A stretch of 64,000 nucleotides of DNA. Origin: Pseudarthrobacter defluvii. Lineage in GTDB: Bacteria > Actinomycetota > Actinomycetes > Actinomycetales > Micrococcaceae. The notes beneath the pieces are model-generated. The model saw nothing but the letters and a program-made list of their open reading frames with translations. It searched no databases and was not told the origin of the DNA. Numbering within the stretch: the first letter of the stretch is position 1; every line of letters starts with the position of its first letter. Below, piece by piece: positions 55,470-62,593 of the stretch. The translations under genes were made by a program, and so were the position numbers. The stretch covers positions 2,480,001-2,544,000 of the forward strand of contig NZ_CP066362.1 in NCBI RefSeq assembly GCF_030323865.1, given 5' to 3'.

Positions 55470-56461
55470 TAGAACAGCACCCGTGCGAGCGCCTGGCGCG
55501 CCTTTGCCACGCGCTCGTCACCGGCACCCACCACGTCGAAGAGTTCCAGCAGCCGGACGCGGGCGGCCTCGCGTTCGGGACCAAAGTTCCTGCCAATGAA
55601 GGCCACCAGGCGGTTCAAGGCGTCCTCCACGTGCCCGCCGGCCACGTCCAGGTCGGCCACGCCAAGCTGCGCGTCCAGGTTGTCCGGCTCATTCGCGGCG
55701 AGTGCGCGCACCGCGTCGCTGTCCTGGGCGGACACCGACTGCAGCCGGTCCATCAGCTCCACCTGCGCCAACCCCGCCTTGGCTTCATGGTCCGACGGCA
55801 TCTCCTTCAAGGCCTGGCGGTAGGCTTCGGCGGCCGCTGCGTAGTCGCCGGCTTCGATGGCGTCGAACGCGGCCTGGTGCAGCGGTGGCAGCGGCGCAGG
55901 CTCCTGGGCGCCGGACGCACCGGCGTCCAGGCTTCCGTTGACCCCGTTTGCTGCGGCGACCTTGAGGAGTTCGTCGAAGAGGCTCCGCACCTGCTGCTCG
56001 TCCGCCGCGCCCTGGAAGAGCGGCACCGGCTGTCCCTTGAGGACGGCAACGGCGGTGGGAACGGCCTGCACCTGGAAGGCCTGGGCAAGCTGCGGGAAGG
56101 CTTCGATGTCGGCCGCGCCAAGGACCAGGCGGCCGCCGTAGGAGGCCACCACGCGGTCAAGGGTGTCAAGCATCCTGCTGGACTCCGGCGAGTAGGGGGC
56201 CCACAGGGCAAACACCACCGGCACCTGCGCGGACAGCTCAACCAACTGCTGGAAGTTCGCTTCGGTGACGTTGACCTTGAGTTCCGGTCCTTCGTCAGGG
56301 CCGCCAGGCTGCGCCCCCTGGGGAGTCCCGGCCGCGGGCCCGGAAGGAGCCGGGCCGGACGGAGCTGCGGGGCGCTTCAGCGAAGAAAGGTCGACGGCGC
56401 CGCGCAGGTTAAGCAGGTTGGCAGCGGCAGGAGGGACTGGGCGGGAAGCTGGCGAACTCAT
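55469..56461 (-). CDS. CnoX/YbbN-like thioredoxin-TPR protein
   Basis: 330 residues. After a Pro/Gly-rich N-terminus of about 60 residues comes a thioredoxin fold (LKVNVTEANFQQLVELSAQV, VVFALWAPYSPESSRML) and then a TPR-like C-terminal domain (AFDAIEAGDYAAAAEAYRQAL, LDAQLGVADLDVAGGHVEDALN in part). The position of the WCGPC active site reads WAPYSPE, with no cysteines, so it cannot act as a disulfide oxidoreductase; a holdase/co-chaperone role like CnoX is likely. The start at 56461 is set by TAGAGT 7 nt upstream. Confidence 0.88.
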   Translation of the reverse strand: MSSPASRPVPPAAANLLNLRGAVDLSSLKRPAAPSGPAPSGPAAGTPQGAQPGGPDEGPELKVNVTEANFQQLVELSAQVPVVFALWAPYSPESSRMLDTLDRVVASYGGRLVLGAADIEAFPQLAQAFQVQAVPTAVAVLKGQPVPLFQGAADEQQVRSLFDELLKVAAANGVNGSLDAGASGAQEPAPLPPLHQAAFDAIEAGDYAAAAEAYRQALKEMPSDHEAKAGLAQVELMDRLQSVSAQDSDAVRALAANEPDNLDAQLGVADLDVAGGHVEDALNRLVAFIGRNFGPEREAARVRLLELFDVVGAGDERVAKARQALARVLF

Positions 56462-56512
56462 GTTTCCCACTCTAGCCACTCCGGCCGCTGCCGGTGGTAA
56501 TACGGCCAGGCC

Positions 56513-58321
56513 CTACTTGAAGCTGGCGCCGACCAGGCCGCGGGTGGCGGCAATGAGCTTCATGGGGTCCGTGGATCCTGCCGGGGGCACGTAGACCGCC
56601 ATGGATTCGGCGAAGCTTAGGACCATCCCCGTGGTGGTTTCCTTGCCGCCGGCCAGGGCTGCGGCGTCGTCACCGATGCTCAGCTTGTCGCCGGCTGCCT
56701 TCGGGGTGCCCTCGAAGCCGAAGTTGATCCGGCCCAGCACCAGGGCGCCGCCGTCAGCAGTGCGGAAAACCACGGTGCTGTCCGGAGCCACCTTGTGCGT
56801 GAAGGAGAAGTTGCCGTTTTCGCCGGACTTCACCACCTCAGCCTGGTAGGACAGGGTGTCCGCGATGTACGGCGAGGACTGGCCTTCGACCAGCTTGTCC
56901 TTGAAGGGCGAGTCCGCCGAGGTCAGGCGGTCTGCAAGTCCGGACATCGCTTCCTCCCCGCTGTAGAGCAGACCGGACTTGTCCGACGCGGCAAGGGTCT
57001 CGGTGCCGCCGCGGTTGATGTTGGGGAACGTGGTGCCCGGCTGGAGGGGCGTGGTTTCCGTCAGCTTGTAGTTCTCGCGCGGCGACTGCTGGACCAGCGT
57101 CAGGATCTGCGGAACCACGTTGCCTTCACCCTGGGTGACGGCCAGCACCGAACGCGGCCAGTCCCGGTCGCTGGTAACCACGTAGGTCAGCAGCTTGGTG
57201 GAGCGCACCGGCATCCGCGGTTCGTACGAGCCGACCTGGGAGCGGATCTTGTAATTCTGCGTGCGGATCTCCAGTTCCGGTCCGCCCACCCGGCCGGCAA
57301 GTTTCGCCGCGTCCTTGGCTGCGTCCCCGGCATCGGTGGCGCTGGAGACCTGCTCCAGGATCCGCCGGAACTGGGCGTCGAGCAGCACCGGCACACCGGC
57401 TGATTCCTTCGCCGGCGACGAGGCACTGCCGGAAGGCTGCGGGCTGGGGCTGGCCGCCTGGGCGGCGGTGGCGGAACCTGCCAGCACGGCGGCAGCAACG
57501 GCGGCTGCCACCATGGTGGCCTTGGAGGAGGAAGAGGACGACGACGGCGCCTGGTTTTGGCTGCCGGCGTTCGGTGTCCCCGGGTTCAGTGCGCCATCGT
57601 TCTGTGAGCCGGCATCGGCGGACTTGGCATTGCGTGCACGGGCACGGCGGGCGTAGCTGCTGCTGCCGCCGTCGCTGTTGTGATCATCGCTGCCGTGACC
57701 GTCGCTTGCGCCGTTCTTCCGGCGGGCTGCCAGCAGCGCCAGGACGATTCCGGCCACGATCAGCAGGCTGCCCAGGACCATCAGCGGCACAGCCCAGGGG
57801 GTGGAGGTGTCATTCGGGAACGTCATGGACACGGAGGCAGGCGCCGGCTTGGTGCCGTCGGAGGCGAGCAGGAGGGTCCACTCGCCGTCGGCCGGCGGGG
57901 TCCAGGTGTACTCAAGCTCACCGCTGGCGTTCTCGTTGGTCACCCACAGGTCCGAGCCGGCCGGGTTTGGGGCGGCAGCCTCGCCGTCGGCGTGGTCAAC
58001 CTGGAGGGACTTTTCGTCCTCGGAAACCCCGGTGATGGTGTTGTGGGCCGTCTTCCCAACCCAGGCGCTGACGTCGTCGGGCCGGCCTGATGCCAGCACG
58101 AAGTTTCCGTCACCCTGAATGCTGATCTTGACGGTTCCGCCGTGCAGGGTGCGCAGCTTCTGGTCAATGACCGTCAGCGGTGCGGCGGCGGCATCGGCCG
58201 GCGCGGAGGCGGTGAACGTCTCGGATGGAGCCCAGATGGTTCTCTGGCCGATACCGGCCAAAAGTGTCAGGAGGCCGAGCAGCACAAGTGCGGCTGCAGT
58301 CTTTAAACGCAAGGGAAACAC
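56513..58321 (-). CDS. Large membrane protein with two extracytoplasmic modules, unknown function
   Basis: 602 residues. Hydrophobic helix at about 9-26, an extracytoplasmic beta-rich module (about 35-170, TVKISIQGDGNFVLASGRPDD, YTWTPPADGEWTLLLASDG), helix at about 174-197, a charged and Ser-rich cytoplasmic linker (200-265), a third helix (267-290, AAAVAAAVLAGSATAAQA), then a second module of about 310 residues (LDAQFRRILEQVSS ... VYVPPAGSTDPMKLIAATRG). It could belong to the DUF8094-type actinobacterial proteins; I am not certain. GTG at 58321 follows GATAGG. It is divergent from the AI-2E permease. Confidence 0.8.
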   Translation of the reverse strand: MFPLRLKTAAALVLLGLLTLLAGIGQRTIWAPSETFTASAPADAAAAPLTVIDQKLRTLHGGTVKISIQGDGNFVLASGRPDDVSAWVGKTAHNTITGVSEDEKSLQVDHADGEAAAPNPAGSDLWVTNENASGELEYTWTPPADGEWTLLLASDGTKPAPASVSMTFPNDTSTPWAVPLMVLGSLLIVAGIVLALLAARRKNGASDGHGSDDHNSDGGSSSYARRARARNAKSADAGSQNDGALNPGTPNAGSQNQAPSSSSSSSKATMVAAAVAAAVLAGSATAAQAASPSPQPSGSASSPAKESAGVPVLLDAQFRRILEQVSSATDAGDAAKDAAKLAGRVGGPELEIRTQNYKIRSQVGSYEPRMPVRSTKLLTYVVTSDRDWPRSVLAVTQGEGNVVPQILTLVQQSPRENYKLTETTPLQPGTTFPNINRGGTETLAASDKSGLLYSGEEAMSGLADRLTSADSPFKDKLVEGQSSPYIADTLSYQAEVVKSGENGNFSFTHKVAPDSTVVFRTADGGALVLGRINFGFEGTPKAAGDKLSIGDDAAALAGGKETTTGMVLSFAESMAVYVPPAGSTDPMKLIAATRGLVGASFK

Positions 58322-58350
58322 CTATCATCAGCGGGGGTTTGCCTTCAATA

Positions 58351-58366
58351 GTAACCTTTTTGTTAC
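58351..58366. promoter_or_regulatory. GTAAC-N6-GTTAC inverted repeat
   Basis: Lies 30 nt upstream of the start of the 602-residue membrane protein, in the 198-bp gap shared with the divergent permease, and close to a possible minus-strand -10 (TACTAT). GTAAC half-sites are used by MtrA-type response regulators, but the orientation here is inverted, so the assignment is only a suggestion. Confidence 0.3.
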
Positions 58367-58519
58367 CAGGGGCCCCTTTCCGGATCTTCCACGCCTTTCC
58401 CTGCAGGTCCCCGCGCAGCGCCTTCGGCGGGTGGTGGCAAGCCTGCTGATAGTGTTTGCGATGATCATCACACCGGCCCGCGCAGGCGGAGCCACGCACG
58501 GAACAGGCCCCTAGAACCA

Positions 58520-59839
58520 GTGACTGACAAGACGGACCCGTCCTCGGCGGCAGCCGCAAATCCCGGGGAACCCAAGGGCCCTGCCCCCGCTCCGGCGCCT
58601 CCCCTCGGCATGGCGGCAACCGCCCGCCGCAGGGGTACTGCCGCGGCCGCCCTTGGCCAGGTGGTCCGCCGGCTTCGGCAGCCCCTGCCCGGGGCGCAGC
58701 CCAGGCTCCGGTTCGAGATGCCCCCCGAATACACGGGGCAGGTTCCGGAGGCGGAGCACGGCGGTGACGAGGAGCCGCAGTTCGGCCACCCCGGTCCACG
58801 CATGTCACCGCAGCATCCGCTGTACATGGGCTTCATGGGGACTGTCGGCGTGGGCCTGGCACTGCTGGTCTACTGGATCGGCTCCCACACCACCCAGCTG
58901 CTGCTGTGGATCGTGGCGGCGCTGTTCATCGCCCTGGGCCTGGAGCCCGTGGTGGGCTGGCTGGAGAACCGTAAGATTCCCCGGCCCGCCGGGATCCTGG
59001 TCTCGGTGGCGGTCCTGATGGGCGCCGTCGTCGGATTCTTCGCCACCCTGATTCCCACCATCGTTGAACAGGTCTCGGAAATTGTGCGGCAGGCACCGGA
59101 CTGGATGCACAACTTCATGGATTCGGATTTCTTCCGCAGCCTCGATGACCAGTTCGGCGTACGGGACCGCATTACCGAGGAGGTCAACAAGTTCGTCAAC
59201 GACCCCGCCGCGATGGGCGGCATTTTCGGCGGCGTGCTGGGCTTCGGATCCACCGTGGCCAACGGGCTCTTCGGCGCCCTCATCGTCCTGGTACTGAGCC
59301 TGTACTTCCTGGCAGCGCTGCCGGCCATGAAGAAGTGGGGCTACCGCCTGGCGCCGCGCTCACGCCGCAAGCGCGTCGCTGCCCTCTCGGAGGAAATCAC
59401 CCGTTCAGTGGGCAACTACGTGATCGGCCAGGCCTGCGTGGCCCTGCTCAACGCCACCTTCGCCTTCGTGGTGATGTCCATCGTGGGCGTCCCCTTCGCG
59501 CTGCTCCTGGCGTTCGTGGTGGTCCTGCTGGCCTTCATCCCGCTGGTGGGCGGCATGATCGCAGGCATCGTGGTGACCCTCGTATCCCTCACGGAGGGCT
59601 GGCAGGTGGCAGCCATCTACGCCATCTGCTACTTCGCTTACCTGCAGTTCGAGGCGTACTTCATCTCACCCCGCATCATGCAGAAGGCAGTCGCCGTGCC
59701 CGGTGCGGTGGCGGTGATCTCGGTGATCGCCGGCGGCAGCCTCCTAGGCGTCCTCGGGGCCCTGATCGCCATCCCCACCGCCGCCGCCGTCCTGCTGCTG
59801 GTCCGGGAAATCTACATCGTCCGGCAGGACCAGCACTAA
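58520..59839 (+). CDS. AI-2E family transporter (permease)
   Basis: 439 residues. A disordered N-terminus of about 95 residues rich in Ala, Pro and Gly precedes eight membrane helices of the AI-2E/PerM family: LLVYWIGSHTTQLLLWIVAALFIALGLEPV (in pieces), the middle amphipathic region EQVSEIVRQAPDWMHNF, NYVIGQACVALLNATFAFV, and VPGAVAVISVIAGGSLLGVLGALIAIP near the end. Members include the E. coli AI-2 exporter and an Na+/H+ antiporter, so the substrate is open. The start codon GTG at 58520 lacks a clear ribosome-binding site; downstream starts are possible. Confidence 0.9.
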   Translation: MTDKTDPSSAAAANPGEPKGPAPAPAPPLGMAATARRRGTAAAALGQVVRRLRQPLPGAQPRLRFEMPPEYTGQVPEAEHGGDEEPQFGHPGPRMSPQHPLYMGFMGTVGVGLALLVYWIGSHTTQLLLWIVAALFIALGLEPVVGWLENRKIPRPAGILVSVAVLMGAVVGFFATLIPTIVEQVSEIVRQAPDWMHNFMDSDFFRSLDDQFGVRDRITEEVNKFVNDPAAMGGIFGGVLGFGSTVANGLFGALIVLVLSLYFLAALPAMKKWGYRLAPRSRRKRVAALSEEITRSVGNYVIGQACVALLNATFAFVVMSIVGVPFALLLAFVVVLLAFIPLVGGMIAGIVVTLVSLTEGWQVAAIYAICYFAYLQFEAYFISPRIMQKAVAVPGAVAVISVIAGGSLLGVLGALIAIPTAAAVLLLVREIYIVRQDQH

Positions 59840-59912
59840 GGGTTCGGCAAAACCAGTACTGAAACGCGGTGTCCCCTGACGCTGGCCGTGGAGCTGTCCC
59901 GGGGCGTGCGGG

Positions 59913-60710
59913 CTAGGCCCCGGCAGTCGCCGTCGGTCCGTCCCATTCCTGCGGCAGCTCCGCTCCGGCCTGGCCGGGACTGACCTGGGCCACGATGTCG
60001 TTCAGGACCCGGGCAGCGTACTTCTCCCCCACCCACAGGTGCTTGGCCCCGGCCACGCCCACCACCCGGGCCTGCGGCACCATGCTGAAGCGGGCAGTGG
60101 CCTCCGCAGGCTGCAGGAAGTCATCGTGCTCCGGCACCAGGACAGTGAGCGGCTTGCCCGATTCCGCCCACAGCTGCAGGTGCTTGTCCGTTGCGCGGTG
60201 CAGCGGCGGCGACAACAGCACCGCACCCTCGATCTGGGCCGCCACGGGTTCAATGGCGCCGTACATCAGCGCCAGTTCCGTGCCGAAGGACCATCCCACC
60301 AGCCAGCGGTTGGGCAGGCCGCGTTCGACGGCGAAACGGACCGCCGCCTCCACGTCATGGCGTTCGCCGATCCCTTCCTCAAAGCCGCCGCTGCTGGTGC
60401 CGCGGGGAGAAGCGGTACCGCGGGTGTTGAAGCGCAGCACCGCGATGCCGGCCAGCGCCGGCAGCCGGTAGGAGGCCTTGCGGTACACATGGGAATCCAT
60501 GAAGCCGCCGTGCGTCGGCAGCGGGTGGAGCGTGATCAGCGTGGCTTTTACCGGGCCCGATTCGGGCAGCGCCAGCTCCCCCACCAGGGTGTGGCCGTCC
60601 TCGGTCTGCAGCTCGATGTTCTCGCGCCGGGCAGGCAGGACCGTGGAGGCACGGATGGGAACGGGGCCCTGGGCCTGGGTGAACTGGTACGACGCCGGAT
60701 CAAAAGTCAT
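59913..60710 (-). CDS. Alpha/beta hydrolase, dienelactone/serine-aminopeptidase like
   Basis: 265 residues. ITLHPLPTHGGFMDSHVY supplies the oxyanion loop, LVGWSFGTELAL the serine elbow, and VLVPEHDDFLQP and GAKHLWVGEKY the acidic and histidine residues. Acts on an unknown ester or amide in the cytoplasm. The start at 60710 is set by TAAGCT (complement of 60718-60723) 7 nt upstream; the open frame to 60755 adds residues before the promoter. Actinobacteria carry one copy of this family in most genomes. Confidence 0.88.
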   Translation of the reverse strand: MTFDPASYQFTQAQGPVPIRASTVLPARRENIELQTEDGHTLVGELALPESGPVKATLITLHPLPTHGGFMDSHVYRKASYRLPALAGIAVLRFNTRGTASPRGTSSGGFEEGIGERHDVEAAVRFAVERGLPNRWLVGWSFGTELALMYGAIEPVAAQIEGAVLLSPPLHRATDKHLQLWAESGKPLTVLVPEHDDFLQPAEATARFSMVPQARVVGVAGAKHLWVGEKYAARVLNDIVAQVSPGQAGAELPQEWDGPTATAGA

Positions 60711-60756
60711 GCCTGCCAGCTTAGCGACAGCGGGGGCATCCGACGTTCCGGCCACG

Positions 60757-61110
60757 TCAGCGGTAGCGGTAGCTTCTCGTCAGCCAGCAGTTGGTGTGCC
60801 AGTGCCGGCGTTCGGCCAGGCCTGCGGCGGCGCCAAAGAGGTGGTCGTCCTTCCAGACCACGAGGTGCGCGACACCGGGCAGCACCGCTGTGGAGCACTC
60901 CGGGCAGATGTAGGTCTTCTCGGCGTTCTTTGCGGTCATGGTGCGCACCATCCACTCACCGTCCGGGGCGCTTTCCCGGCGGGCTATTCCCGCCCGCGCA
61001 CGTTCCAGGTCCAGTTCGGGGACGTCGCTGTTGCTTTTCCGCCCTGCGCCCTTGCCGGAAACGGGCCCCCGGCCGGAAGCGGGACGGCGGGGACGGTTGG
61101 AGCGCGGCAT
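60757..61110 (-). CDS. Small conserved zinc-binding protein (often annotated ATP/GTP-binding)
   Basis: 117 residues. A basic N-terminus (PRSNRPRRP) leads to a conserved C-terminal module with [20 protein letters not shown] and [15 protein letters not shown]; the CPEC pair and the HWHTNC cluster look like a metal site. No nucleotide-binding motif is present, so the common ATP/GTP-binding label has no support here. ATG at 61110 is preceded by CAGAAT and 6 nt. Divergent from nucS, which suggests a link to DNA or nucleic acids, not proven. Confidence 0.8.
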   Translation of the reverse strand: MPRSNRPRRPASGRGPVSGKGAGRKSNSDVPELDLERARAGIARRESAPDGEWMVRTMTAKNAEKTYICPECSTAVLPGVAHLVVWKDDHLFGAAAGLAERRHWHTNCWLTRSYRYR

Positions 61111-61216
61111 GTATCTATTCTGCCCCAGCCGCGCCACTGATCCTGGACCGCTTCCCGCAAGCTGCGTCCCGCCGTCGGGCACCACCTGCCGGACCCCACG
61201 CGATAGTCTGTACGGC

Positions 61217-61912
61217 GTGCGTCTTGTCATAGCCCATTGCTCCGTTGATTACGTCGGCCGGCTCAAAGCCCATCTCCCCCTCGCCACCCGGCTCCTGCTG
61301 GTCAAGGCGGACGGCTCCGTGCTGGTGCATTCGGACGGCGGTTCCTACAAGCCGCTGAACTGGATGAGCCCGCCGGCTTCGCTCCGGGTATCATCCCCGG
61401 ACGAGGTGGACTTGGAGCTCGGGGTGGTGGAGCAGTGGACCGTGCAGTCGGCCAAGACAGATGACCGGCTCATCATCAACATCCACGAAAAGATCAGCGA
61501 GTCCTCGCACGACCTCGGGGTGGACCCCGGGCTGATCAAGGACGGCGTCGAAGCGGACCTGCAGCGGCTGCTGGCCGAGCAGATTGAAACGCTGGGCCAG
61601 GGCTATTCCCTGATCAGGCGCGAGTACTTTACCGCGATTGGCCCGGTGGACATCCTGGCCCGGGACGCCGATGGTGCCACGGTGGCCATTGAACTCAAGC
61701 GCAGGGGGGACATCGACGGCGTGGAGCAGCTCACCAGGTATCTGGAACTGCTCAACCGCGACCCCCTGCTGGCACCGGTGCGCGGCATCTTTGCCGCCCA
61801 GCAGATCAAACCGCAGGCAAAGGTGCTGGCCAATGACCGCGGGATCGACTGCGTAACGCTTGACTACGACGCGATGCGCGGAGTTGACGACAGCGAATCG
61901 CGGCTCTTCTAG
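61217..61912 (+). CDS. nucS: Mismatch-specific endonuclease NucS/EndoMS
   Basis: 231 residues. Cleaves both strands at base mismatches and replaces MutS/MutL in most Actinobacteria. The N-terminal DNA-binding/dimer domain opens [15 protein letters not shown]; the nuclease site is PVDILARD (D145) and [20 protein letters not shown] (E159, K161). GTG at 61217 has TAGTCT (61204-61209) 7 nt upstream, a leaderless start. The last residues SRLF fit a C-terminal motif for sliding-clamp contact. Confidence 0.96.
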   Translation: MRLVIAHCSVDYVGRLKAHLPLATRLLLVKADGSVLVHSDGGSYKPLNWMSPPASLRVSSPDEVDLELGVVEQWTVQSAKTDDRLIINIHEKISESSHDLGVDPGLIKDGVEADLQRLLAEQIETLGQGYSLIRREYFTAIGPVDILARDADGATVAIELKRRGDIDGVEQLTRYLELLNRDPLLAPVRGIFAAQQIKPQAKVLANDRGIDCVTLDYDAMRGVDDSESRLF

Positions 61913-62218
61913 CCATTTCCTTTGTTGCTTCAGGCACCTAAATAGCAGCATCCGAAGCAGGTCTCTTCGTCACCTGTTTTTTACCTAAATTTTCGCCTTT
62001 TTGCTGTTCGGGCCGTTGACCTGCGGGAACAGGCATGAAATTCTTATCTCAGTCTTTGTGTAGGTGTTTTTCATGCTCGCAAGACATGTTGCGAGCGCGA
62101 AGCTCCTGCAGCGCCGGGCCCCTTTCCGGGCGAGGCAATCCAGGATTCTTCTCGCGGAGTGACCAAGGGCGGCACGAGGTGTGCCGGTCTTAAAAAGTTC
62201 CATAATGAGGAGAAATAA
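61913..62218 (+). promoter_or_regulatory. Long AT-rich leader of the cold-shock gene
   Basis: 306 nt without a gene, less GC-rich than the surroundings. It holds a candidate -35 TTGACC at 62016, followed by AATTCTTATCT, and a perfect hairpin GCTCGCAA-GACATG-TTGCGAGC at 62075-62096. If transcription starts near 62050, the mRNA leader is about 165 nt, the type of structured leader that gives cold-dependent translation of csp genes. GAGGAG lies 7 nt before the ATG. Confidence 0.5.
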
Positions 62219-62422
62219 ATGGCACAGGGAACCGTCAAGTGGTTCAACGCTGAAAAGGGCTTCGGCTTCATCACCCCGGATGACTCCGATGGCGATGTCT
62301 TCGTTCACTACTCCGAAATCCAGACCGGCGGCTTCAAGACCCTCGACGAGAACCAGCGCGTTCAGTTCGAAATCGGCCAGGGCGCCAAGGGCCCCCAGGC
62401 CACTGGCGTAACTGTCGTCTAA
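62219..62422 (+). CDS. Cold-shock protein, CspA family
   Basis: 67 residues, a single cold-shock domain that binds single-stranded nucleic acid and melts RNA structure. RNP1 KGFGFI and RNP2 VFVHYS are intact; it opens [30 protein letters not shown] lies immediately before the ATG. It is the normal length for the family. Confidence 0.97.
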   Translation: MAQGTVKWFNAEKGFGFITPDDSDGDVFVHYSEIQTGGFKTLDENQRVQFEIGQGAKGPQATGVTVV

Positions 62423-62460
62423 GTAATCCGCCCGGCCGCTTTCCGCGGCTGTCAGCGACA

Positions 62461-62492
62461 AATGGTCCCCGGCAATTCTGCCGGGGACCATT
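62461..62492. terminator. Terminator between csp and mprF (likely bidirectional)
   Basis: AATGGTCCCCGGCA pairs perfectly with TGCCGGGGACCATT around ATTC and runs into TTTTG, 38 nt after the csp stop. Confidence 0.88.
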
Positions 62493-62550
62493 TTGCATTT
62501 GCGGAAATACCGCGGCGGAAATGCCACATTACTGCCGGGCACTTTCCGGC

Positions 62551-62582
62551 CGGGCATTTGCAGGCCGGGCATTTGCAGGCCG
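62551..62582. repeat. Short direct repeat GCCGGGCATTTGCAG x2
   Basis: Two adjacent 15-bp copies, with a partial GGCCGGC after them, in the gap before the mprF stop. It probably reflects slippage; no function seen. Confidence 0.5.
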
Positions 62583-62593
62583 GCTGGACGGCC

